Of a stretch of DNA of 64,000 nt, positions 1 through 9,420 are shown in pieces. A program made the position numbers and the translations under genes. Source of the DNA: Chelydra serpentina (Eukaryota; Chordata; Testudines; Chelydridae); assembly GCA_037349315.1 (NCBI GenBank), contig JBAIAC010000033.1, positions 24,632,001 through 24,696,000 on the forward strand. Direction: 5' to 3'. Numbering within the stretch: position 1 is the stretch's first letter; each line of letters begins with the position of its first letter. Under the pieces are notes generated by a model. It was not told the DNA's origin. It saw nothing but the letters and a program-made list of their open reading frames with translations, and searched no databases.

Positions 1-520
1 CAAACCCAGACCAAAAAACTCCGAATGCTAATGTGCGCTTCGGGGTTTGACTCGCCGAATAAATTTGATCAAGGGCCATTGTTGGAAGGAGTTGAGTCTA
101 AGGCACCCCACCCCCTCCCCCCCCTTGAGACTGTCTCACACCAGAGCCGGTTTCCATCCCCTGATCCAGGAGCGAATTCCAAGGCACGTTTCACAGACTG
201 GGGCGAAATGATGTATTGGGCAGTAAAAACCTTGGCTTCACAGCTCACCTTTCCTGACCGCTACCTGCCCCCCTCCATCCTGCTCCCTAGCCGGGGCAAG
301 ACTCCGGCCATTCAGCTGCCCGGCAGGAGAAGGGCAAAACATCTCCTGGGGCGTTTCTGAGAGCGCCACACAACAGAAACGTACCTGGGTCTGGAAGGAC
401 TCCGGCGACTCCTCGGCAGAAGGTCGGAGATGATCTGGGGTTAATCTTGCTCTGCTCCAAGGTCCATGGTGCGCCTGGCTCCACGTCTCTCCTTGTCCAT
501 TGGGCTTCCCAGCTCCAGGA
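1..520. other. Non-coding flank downstream of mir-9-3
   Basis: Mixed-composition unique sequence lying 3' of the minus-strand mir-9-3 precursor. It probably belongs to the host transcript or its 3' flank. The short open frames here have no recognisable domain or codon pattern and I do not call them. No repeat family is recognised. Confidence 0.4.
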
Positions 521-524
521 AGGG

Positions 525-615
525 TTGGAAGTCATTTCTACTTTCGGTTATCTAGCTTTATGATGGCTTAATAACACTCATACAGCTAGATAACCAAAGA
601 CAGAAACAGCCCTCC
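525..615 (-). ncRNA. MIR9-3: pre-miRNA mir-9-3
   Basis: MicroRNA precursor on the minus strand. The complement of 578-600 is the full 23-nt miR-9-5p (begins TCTTTGGTTATCTAG) and the complement of 540-561 is the 22-nt miR-9-3p (ATAAAGCTAGATAACC followed by GAAAGT). The two arms pair almost perfectly around a 16-nt loop. The stem continues outward with GTTTCTG facing TAGAAAT. Three mir-9 paralogues exist in amniotes; the downstream flank GTAGAAATGA and the location upstream of a divergent POLG and tRNA-Arg(TCG) identify this one as mir-9-3. Family knowledge: miR-9 is a neural microRNA that controls progenitor proliferation and neuronal differentiation. It should be processed by Drosha and Dicer from a long host transcript running right to left. 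The outer ends of the precursor are approximate; both mature arms are certain. Confidence 0.97.
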
Positions 616-2950
616 TTCTCCAGGGCCGCCAAAGGCTGGAGAACTCTCGGGGTGGGTGAGGGCCGGGGACCGGCTGGGGCGTTCTCCTGTCTGCCACCAG
701 AGGAGAAGAAGGGGAGAGAGAAAGAGAGAGAGAAACCTATGAACGCAATTCATTCAATGGAAAGACAGGGGCATGCTCTGCTCTGCAGGCTCTCGCTGGG
801 ATGGAGCTGGCCCTCAGCACCTCTGGAGCCCACCCATCGCTTCGTGGAGGTGAGACCCGCTAGGGGAAGTCGCTGGTTTGCATGGCAGGCATGCACTGAG
901 GGGCTGAGATGCCGGACAAGGAGAGAGCTTCTCTCTCACTGCTGACCAACTTCGACTCTTTTCTAATGTTAATCACCCCTCTGGGAAGTGACATCACCAG
1001 GGGGCAGAGCCAATGGGAGGCCTTGCATTCAAATCAGCGCTCCTTCCCGCTCTTTCCCCCCCCCTCCCACCAATTAAACCCCAACAATTATTTCAACTAA
1101 ACTTTTTTACACGGCACGTTCTCAGCCACATCCACAACTGTGTCCATCCTCCCCACCAAAGAGATTCTCGGCGTCTAGACCAGGGCAGCCGTTCCAGACT
1201 GGGAGGCTAGGTCCCTCGAAAGGAAGGGGGGACGGTTATCGGACAAACGACAAGTAATATCCCTGCCCCAGTTTGGCCCAGGGAATGGGGAAAGTTCCGG
1301 GTATTCCCCACCGCCCTAGCTATGGTCTGGATTTGGCTAAGCTTGTCTATCAACGTCTATCATTGGGATGGGGGTGGCACTGGAAATGCGAAGATCTCAA
1401 CGTTACCTGTCCATTTGTTTGTGCTGGAGGGAGCCCTTGCAAAGCGCAGGGTACAGGGGAAAGCAGCGACTGGAGCATTCACTGGTTCAGGTGGAATAGG
1501 ATGGGTTGCGACTCCGGGTTTGTTTTTTTAAATTGGGATCTAATCAAGCCAGTCTTCTTAAATCCTGCCATTTCCACCAGAGCACCGTTCTGAGTGTGAT
1601 GGCGGGGATGATATTGGACCCGGGACATTTCCAGGGAGGGGAAATACCAGCACCCACGCGTCCCGGGCACAGGCCCCCAGCACCCCCCGCCACGTGCACG
1701 CGCTCCCCTCCCCGGAAAAGGAACTGGCAATCAGTTCACTTCGCTCAACCCAAGCCCCACCGCCCCGTGTGACTCGCATCCCAGTACTAACCGGGACCCT
1801 GCTACGCCGCTTCGAATATAAACACCATCCGACATGGCAAATGAGTCTAAAGCGACGGCTCTACCAACATGCAGTTCCCTTTCTTCTCTGCTACTTCTGT
1901 GTTCTGAACACGGGCTTTTAACGCGGTGTACACGTAGCGGCATATAATACACACGTGAGAAATACACGAGGTAAATGTGATTATCTTGGGTCATCTGACC
2001 TAACCCCAACAACAACCGCAAATACGTAATCTCCCGCCGTTTCTAGCCAGTGCTCCCTGAGATCTGATGGGGAGGCAAAATGTGACCTTCTGCAAAACAG
2101 AGAATATGTAAAATGCGCAGATTAGAGCGATAAAAGGCTCTGGCTAAACACAAACATCCAGATTCCGAGCAATTCTAGGTTGATAGTTTCATTCCCTCTC
2201 TTCCTCCCCCCCCCTCAGAAATAAACTGGAAACTCAATCAGGTTAAAAGCTAAAAGATCAACTCTATCAGCTCCTATTTAGAGACAACTGTATAAAACGC
2301 TGGAATAATGAAGGCTCCGCGCTGGGTTTTGGCACTTCCCCAATGAAATAATTCGGTGTCTTTAAGCACACGGTTTGCAATACGCCAGTTATTTCTCTCT
2401 TTCTTGTGCAATAGTCAATCAGATTTCCCCTCGTTCACATTTCTAAAGGGAGCACATTTCTATTGCCTGTTAATTCAGTCCGTATATAGCTATATATTTT
2501 AAAGCCGCCTTTGTTTATTCTCCCGTCCCTGGGCTCCTTCGCACAGCCCCGAAGAGCCCAAATGTTTTTAATCTTCCCGAGCAATGAAATCTGCACCAAC
2601 CCAACCCCCTCACATGATTTCTTTTTATATTTCTAGCCCGAGATTTGTAGCTGCAAGCCTGAGAGGTATTTGGTGACAGGCAGCTTTGAAGAGTCTCTTC
2701 ACCTGGACGCATATGGCAAAAGCCAGCACATTGGGACTAAAGAATATAGATTTAGGGCTAGCACCTCCCTCGCTTTCTTTCTATTTTCTGTGCAATCCAG
2801 CCACGCACTGATATAGGCACGTCAGAGAAAAACTCTCCCGGTATCTGCATTTGTGTACCTGGGCATTCTGTGTGTCATTTTGTGTATTTAGTAGCACGCA
2901 AGCAGCAGATGTCTAGTTCACTACACACAGGACTAGAAACCACCTTAAAT
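616..2950. other. Non-coding sequence upstream of mir-9-3 (host transcript region)
   Basis: Unique, repeat-poor sequence on the 5' side of mir-9-3 in its own orientation. It has a (GA)n tract near 712-732 and AT-rich stretches from 2,080 to 2,550. It is probably intron or exon of the long non-coding host transcript by analogy with mammals. I cannot define splice sites or exons from sequence alone. Confidence 0.35.
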
Positions 2951-2954
2951 CTAA

Positions 2955-3075
2955 TTCCACCCTGCCACCGAGTCACTGTGTAGCCTAAGGCGAATCCCTT
3001 AGCTCCCTTGCCTCAGTTTCCCCACCTGGAATTTGGGGGTTACACTATTTACTTACCTTAATGGTTATTCAGTAC
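2955..3075 (+). repeat. CORE-SINE / MIR-like remnant
   Basis: The stretch contains GAGTCACTGTGTAGCCTAAG followed by CCTTGCCTCAGTTTCCCCAC, which resembles the conserved core of MIR-type SINEs (cautious-sounding matches to the GTCACTTAACCTC..CTCAGTTTCC core). It is old and diverged, and no target duplication is visible. Core-SINEs of this kind are shared across amniotes. Confidence 0.5.
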
Positions 3076-3082
3076 TCACAAT

Positions 3083-3123
3083 ATCAGGTGCTATCGAAGG
3101 GCTATTAGCTAATAGCACCTGAT
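3083..3123. repeat. Perfect 12-bp inverted repeat with internal palindrome
   Basis: ATCAGGTGCTAT at 3083-3094 is exactly reverse-complemented by ATAGCACCTGAT at 3112-3123. Between them sits a 16-bp self-complementary core, GCTATTAGCTAATAGC. The two can form alternative hairpins. Function unknown; it may be no more than a rearranged repeat end. Confidence 0.7.
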
Positions 3124-3129
3124 CGAAAT

Positions 3130-4380
3130 ATACAATCATTTTTAAAAATACGTTTTCTTGGTCTCATTGCACCGAGGGAGAAAATTTGGATTGTAGCACA
3201 CTGTAAAATACTAAAAGCCAAAACCCCCAAAACAGGCAGGACTAGACAGTGCGAGGGCGCTTGATCTCACTTTGACTAGGTAATGGATAAAGCCCTCGGT
3301 TGCTCTCTCTACTGTAGACATCACATAGCACAATAAGGAGAGCGGGGCCCTTTCTAAATCTCCTACCCGGAGTGGCTATTCTGCATGGAGGGCAGGAATT
3401 GTCGTGGGGATGACCAGCTAAATTGTGGGGGGATCCTCACGGCCTCTGTTATTTCACCTCCGACAAGAAAAGCGGATTGTATTTCCAAGTAATGTTTACT
3501 GTATTGTGTTTGATTTTGTAGTAAAATACCTGGCTCGTCTGTACAGTGGCAGGAGGTGTATTACCAGGACACACCTCCATCCTACTGCTATGGACAGGGG
3601 GAGGCGTCATACCTGAGAGAAAGTGGCTCTTTGGGTGCAATTTAAGCAAGATGCTCACAAAATGGCTTCTTGGTATACTGCAAATAACTAACAAGCAGGC
3701 TGGGGGAGGCAGCCAGGCCAATGGCAGGGCTCGATTGCTCTATTTGCCAAGGGTTTCACTGGGGGCAAAGGAAGAAAAAAAACCACCACCCCGATATGAG
3801 TGTAACTCTCTGGAACTCGCCACCCCACGGCCGGTATTCCTGGGTGGAAGGCAAGTCAAAGCCTTTGCAGACCCGGTCCCCTGGGCAGCTAAAAGAGGCA
3901 TCCGAAGAAACCAGATCAAGTTGGAACACTGGACTCAAACTCATTCCTGCTTCTAGCTGATATTACAAAACCAGCCCGGTCGTCGGCTCGCTCTGCCTCT
4001 GCTCACCCCAGCCCCTGGCGCCGAGGAACCCAGGTACCAGATCCGACCCCACACCAGGGCGCAGGCCTTCCCCGAGACACATGGAAATGTTGGGAAACGG
4101 GATTTAGGAGGTTAATCTCCGTTTGCGGCTTTCTTCTCTATATTTAAATGCTCATTAAATTAATCCGGTGCGGGTGTCCCAGAGCTGGAATGACACCGAG
4201 ATACATTTTGACTTATCGGCGCCTTTGTTTCTCTTACCCGCTTCTCGCTGAGAGATGTCAGAGCCTCAGTGGGGTTGTTTTAATCGCCCCAAACCATATT
4301 GTATTTATGTATAAATATGGAGAGATAGCCATCGATTTTAAACATCTATATACACACAGAGAGAGAGAGAGACCCATAAC
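3130..4380. other. Non-coding stretch, nothing recognised
   Basis: No gene, repeat family or RNA structure is recognised. Short open frames overlap on both strands without family resemblance. The sequence is still within the transposon-poor block around mir-9-3. Confidence 0.4.
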
Positions 4381-4390
4381 TATCAGAGAT

Positions 4391-4438
<48 letters not shown>

Positions 4439-4446
4439 TGTATGGG

Positions 4447-4477
<31 letters not shown>

Positions 4478-4489
4478 GGGGTGTATGGG

Positions 4490-4526
<37 letters not shown>

Positions 4527-4536
4527 GGTGTATGGG

Positions 4537-4589
<53 letters not shown>

Positions 4590-4599
4590 GGTGTATGGG

Positions 4600-4638
<39 letters not shown>

Positions 4639-4645
4639 GTATGGG

Positions 4646-4727
<82 letters not shown>

Positions 4728-4735
4728 CGTATGGG

Positions 4736-4796
<61 letters not shown>

Positions 4797-4812
4797 GGGG
4801 GGGGTGTATGGG

Positions 4813-4867
<55 letters not shown>

Positions 4868-4870
4868 GGG

Positions 4871-4920
<50 letters not shown>

Positions 4921-4933
4921 GGGGGTGTATGGG

Positions 4934-4979
<46 letters not shown>

Positions 4980-4992
4980 GGGGGTGTATGGG

Positions 4993-5034
<42 letters not shown>

Positions 5035-5066
5035 GGGGGTGTATGGGGATAGATAGATAGATAGAT
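4354..5066. repeat. (GATA)n tetranucleotide array with periodic GTGTATGGGG interruptions
   Basis: A roughly 680-bp array of GATA/TAGA repeats starts after a short (GA)n tract. It is broken at intervals by a G-run plus GTGTATGGGGA, giving a higher-order pattern of about a dozen GATA blocks of different length. Two blocks also contain (GA)n plus a G8-G9 run. Arrays like this are hypermutable in copy number. The long minus-strand open frame across it (serine, isoleucine, tyrosine, leucine repeats) is a by-product of a 4-bp period and is not a protein. Confidence 0.97.
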
Positions 5067-5390
5067 GCAGAGGGAGGATTTATGTTTAAAATCTGAATAA
5101 CTAGAACATCTACTATTAAAACAACCTTCCCACAGCTCTCCCAGCACTTCCTGCAGAGCCACCGTTAGTCATCGGCCACGTACAAATAAAACGGGCCCAT
5201 ACAAACCACACTTTTGCCTGGTTTTAAAAGAAATGACCCCGAGCCGTATCCATCTCGGCTGCCCCCCGAGTTCCCAAACTTGGCAGCCGGCAGCGTCTCA
5301 ATAGGCAGCAATGCCTCTGCCCACAGAACAGGGCATCTTACTCCGAAACCTCGCTACAAGCCCCCGTTGGTTTAATCCAGTTCCCCGTGG
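5067..5390. other. Spacer between GATA array and first CpG-rich block
   Basis: Short unique sequence with no feature recognised. Confidence 0.4.
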
Positions 5391-5990
5391 AGGGAATCCG
5401 CGGAGAGAATGTGGAGTGGGGACATTATTCTAGAATTAGCCCTGGCGCGGGCAAAGGAGCGAAGGCGCCTGTGAATGGAGCGACCCGGGGTCCCTTTTCA
5501 TTTGTGTGCCATCCGGCGGGCCGGGCCGGGCCAGCCGCCTGGCCCCGGCCCTCCATCCCGAGAGGATGCGGAGCGAGCCGCCCCGGCGCTGCCATCCAGC
5601 GGGTGGCTCCATTCTGTCAGGCTGCCTTGGAGCCAGGAAACGAGCCCAGACTCCTTCCGCCCGCGCTGGGCACGGCGCTGCCGCCGCCGAGCAGTGGCAC
5701 TGACCATGGTGCTGCAAACCCGCTGCCATCTCCCCGGCGCTGCTGTTCCCCTAGCGGGGCTTCGAGCGGCCCCGCCGGCACCAGCTCCACCCCGAGCCTG
5801 CCACAGAACCCGCCGCGGACGGTCCCCCGATCCAGATAGTCTCCAGAGATCCCAGCCCATGCCAGGCCCGCTCCGGCGCACCGGGGGTGGGTCCAGCCCG
5901 GCAAGCCTCAGGCAGTAGGGGCTGGACCCACCTGATCTGGGGGCGCCTGCTCCCTAACCAATCCACCAGGCCTGAATGAAATCCAGTCCC
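5391..5990. promoter_or_regulatory. CpG-rich block 1
   Basis: The sequence is dense in CpG and GC (for example GGGCCGGGCCGGGCC near 5,520 and repeated CCGCCG/CCCGGCG) and contrasts with the AT-rich flanks. Overlapping open frames in five frames are a composition effect. It lies about 5 kb upstream of mir-9-3 in the orientation of that gene, so it is a candidate host-transcript promoter. No transcription start can be fixed from sequence. Confidence 0.6.
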
Positions 5991-6051
5991 GCGCAGCAGA
6001 GGCCAGATAGACCGCGCGGCTCGGCCACACGCTCCCCATTCCTGTGTGTCA

Positions 6052-6087
<36 letters not shown>

Positions 6088-6367
6088 TGGGGAGAGGCCC
6101 TGCCACAAGGGCACGCGTCTGTGCTTCCCCCAGGTTCCAATCAAGCAGGCTCTCTGCTCTGGATAATGCGCTTCACGGCCCCATCTCCCTGACGGCTCGG
6201 TCCGACCCAGAAAAAAATATCGGTATTCTGGGGCTGGGGGTGTAGAGAGGTAATTGGAAATGAACGAGGAGCTTTCACTGGCAAATACATAGCCATCTAC
6301 ACGGCGCTGTGCGTGTCTGTCGCTGGGTCTCTATATTTAGATATGTCGAGGGAAATATGGATACAGG

Positions 6368-6403
<36 letters not shown>

Positions 6404-8480
6404 AAATATGTCCCTGCCTGCATAACAACAGCGCCCTGTCTCCGTGAGCGCGGGAGCATGTATACATGCCCGTGGGCGGCACATATACACTACCCTGTGA
6501 AATGACCAAATCTGTATATGTCGCGCCTCTGTGGGTGCGGACAGCTGGCGAAAGATAGGTATGCTCAGTGTGTGCTAGTGTGTATTTAGCACCCAGGAAT
6601 CAATGGAGCATCACATTCCCACGAACCCGAGCCTCTGAAATGTCCCCACGCCAGCCTAGGTGTGAAGCAGCCGGCATAAAGAAACGCTGCTCCTCTACTC
6701 CTTGAAATCCTCCTGTACTAAGCAGGCCGCTCCTGAATTATTTAATTTGATCATCCTGGAAAGAGCCCCCTGCCTTTCCCCTTTCTACGTCCTGCGCGTC
6801 TGACGTCACTTTTCTTTAATTAGGAGAAGTTATTTTTAGCCAACCTAGAGTAACCCCAGTTCCTTGCAGTCTCAAGTGCATCTCGTCTTAATTGTTTTTC
6901 TTTGCCTCTCTCAATCGGGGCTTTGCCAACTTTATACCGAAGCTGCAGCTCCCGATGGGCAGTTAGGAAACATGTTGCTTTATTTAGTAATTAAGAGTCA
7001 TACCAATGCAAGCCAAGCACTTGAGAAACAGAGCAACAATGGCACAAGGGCTGTATCGCTCTCTTTATTTCGTCAGGGATTTGAAATTGATACATAAACT
7101 ATGAAATTTTCCCTGGGATGATCTGCTCTTTTGCGGGCCGTCTGAGTATACAAAATCCATACAGTTGTGAGTGTGTGTGATTTTAGGCCGCAGCCTTAAG
7201 ACAAAAAAATGCCTATAGTGTGTATACCCATACATACATTCTGTTATACACAATTGTATGCATGTGGGTAGACACAGAATTTTTTTCTTGAGGCTGCGGC
7301 CTAAAATGACTCTATTTGTTCCATTCATTTGAAACCCGAATTTAAGAATCTAAAAAAAAAAAAAATGGAGAATGGGGTAATATTAACCATCCCGAAAAGC
7401 TGTAGGAAAAAAAGGAAGAAAAGGAAAGGAAAAAGAGGGAGGAAAGTGTGAAGGGGGGATTTCTAGCAAAAGAAGTGCATTCAATAGTCTCGATTTGGTT
7501 TCCAGTCTAACCATTCCCTGGGATTCAGTCCCTAAATGGAACAACTCCAAGGGCAGTACATATGTGACAGTGAATATCTGGGGAATTAACAAACACTGTC
7601 CTCGACATTTTTTCTAATGCAAAATTACAGGGATCCACTTTAATAATGTATGAAATTCAGCGAATTTAATCATTCAAGCAAAGTGCATGTAACCGCAAAC
7701 CTCTCTTCTGTCTGACACCCAGTTCGCAAGACCGGCCACTTTGCAAACGGTGAAACGTCCCTTTTTGTTATTTTATTTAACTCTAGGCCCAGACGATGGA
7801 ATCACGGGCTCTCGGTACTACAATGTTTTCCACTTTCCGTTTATTTTGAAGGTTCGGTAAAATGTTAATTCATCTCTAAAACCCGTCTCTAAAAATATCT
7901 ATTGAGATCTATTGATATTTCAGATCAACAGCCAATCCTTTTCTATTCTGTATTACACACACACACACTTAGATTTGGGTCAGTATAAGCGTTAGAACCC
8001 GCTTTGTTTGTTCTGAACACTATAATAAAATGTACACTACATTACAGACAGACACACATTTGCACTCCGCCTTTTAAGACTGTTTAAATCACAGTTGGCT
8101 TCGGCTAGAGTTCAATGGAGACACCTTCCAAAAGCCTGTGACAAAAGCCCCGATTATAAATTACCAACTTCTCGGGCATCCGATCAGCTGAACTCCTTGG
8201 AAGCAAACCCTGACCCCAGCTCACCCAACGGGTCTCAGGGAAACAAAAATTCCGAGGGGGAGAGGAGTGGATCTATTTCCCAAAATACATATTCTAAGGC
8301 GCCCTACAAATTATCTCTTTCACAACAAAGGTCCCTTTTCTCGCCCTGAGTTGTTTCCTATGACCCTTCCCTGGGGGAAGAGAGAGCGAGAGATGCTACC
8401 CCAATGGATACACATTCGCCTCCTGGAATTATATTTTTGCCCTCAATTTCTGCTTAGCCTCCTTCTCTAAAGCATCCATA
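5991..8480. other. Non-coding block between CpG-rich regions
   Basis: Contains a compound (TG)n(AG)n microsatellite at 6,053-6,087, a (TG)n run at 6,368-6,400, a CRE-like palindrome at 6,801 and homeodomain-type TTTAATTA motifs near 6,815. A 19-bp-class inverted repeat (TTTTAGGCCGCAGCCT at 7,181 facing AGGCTGCGGCCTAAAA at 7,290) brackets about 90 bp. Otherwise AT-rich, with no coding pattern. Confidence 0.45.
6801..6808. promoter_or_regulatory. Perfect CRE palindrome TGACGTCA
   Basis: Full 8-bp cAMP response element, preceded by CTGCGCGTC and followed by a TTTAATTAGG homeodomain-type site. CREB/ATF proteins bind this sequence. Placement between CpG blocks 1 and 2, upstream of mir-9-3, makes a regulatory role plausible. 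One 8-mer alone is weak evidence. Confidence 0.4.
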
Positions 8481-9420
8481 ATCGTGCGTTGGACCCAAAG
8501 CCGCCCGATTCCTGTTTGGCCCCGGATCATGCCTCTTCCTCCCACCCCCCTCCCCAGCCTATGGATTTGGCCGTGGGGTTGAAGGAGGAAGAAGAAAGAG
8601 TTTCCATTGACCGTGGCCTTGTCGCGCTCCATGGTGCCAACCGGCCAACGCTCTGGCGGAGGGAGGATCCCTAGAGCCCCGTTCCCCAACACACACCTCG
8701 CCTGGCCTCCATCCCTCTGCCCGTGGCACGTCCAAGAGCAGGGCGGACTCGCCCCTTCCCAAGTGAGTCCCCCCAAGAGCCGAGCTCCCCCGGCCTAACG
8801 CCGGCCCCACTGGAAGCCGTGTGTGGGGGGGTGTCATTGTACCAAGTCCCCTCGCGCTGCCCCCGCCCCCGCTGCCCCCCAAGCACGTCTCCCTGGCGCC
8901 TCCGAGGGGCGACCCCCAGCCAGCCGCGCCGGGGAGGCGGAGAGACAGCGGCCAGGGGCGAGCGGGCACTTACACTCCGCGGCCAGGCGTGGACGAAGGG
9001 GAGGGAAGGAAGGAAGCAGGCGGCAGCGATCCCTGGGAAGGCGAGCGAGGCGGAGGCGGCGGCAATCCCCGGCCAGGCAGGCGCTGATCCCCTCTCGCGG
9101 CTCCTCCTGCCGGGGCTCGGCCCTCTACCCCGGACCTCTCCGGCGGCGACGCGCGGGCAAGGGAGGAGGGAGCCCTGGCTGGGCTCCTTGCGTCTTCCCA
9201 GCTTCTCTTAGCTCCAGGCTCTGGTTCCTCTCCAGGAGCCTCCTCTGCTGGCAGGCTGAGCCCGCAGTGACGTCAGCCCAGCAGCATTTTACTCACTCCA
9301 ACCATGGCAGAGGGGAGGAGGGGAGTGGGAAAAGTGTGGGGGGGGAGACAGGCGGGGGGGGAGGGGGCGCCTGCAGTCTCCACCAAACGGGAAGCGCAGC
9401 CCCCTGATCTTACCCTTTAA
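8481..9420. promoter_or_regulatory. CpG-rich block 2
   Basis: A GC- and CpG-dense segment with GGCGGAGGCGGCGG-type and CCCCGCCCC (Sp1/KLF-type) motifs. A full CRE at 9,268-9,275 sits on its right edge. For a minus-strand transcript toward mir-9-3 it lies about 8 kb upstream, a reasonable distance for a host promoter. The open frames spanning it are not supported as genes. Confidence 0.6.
9268..9275. promoter_or_regulatory. Second perfect CRE palindrome TGACGTCA
   Basis: The full CRE lies in CGCAGTGACGTCAGCCC at the edge of CpG-rich block 2, a position typical of functional CREs in CpG-island promoters. Binding by CREB/ATF is inferred. Confidence 0.5.

Noticed and set aside
781..830. RE1-like CCTCAGCACCTCTGGAGCCC near mir-9-3
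   Set aside because: Only the left half-site fits; the right half does not match the REST element.
4383..5162. 259-codon minus-strand frame of repeated Ile-Tyr-Leu-Ser
   Set aside because: It is the translation of the GATA array; a 4-bp period reads through all three frames without stops.
5387..5918. Overlapping 130-150-codon frames on both strands
   Set aside because: GC/CpG-rich composition lacks stop codons in all frames; no domain or conserved motif.
8723..9407. 162- and 194-codon plus-strand frames
   Set aside because: Low-complexity Pro/Arg/Gly content from CpG-rich block 2; mutually overlapping frames with no family resemblance.
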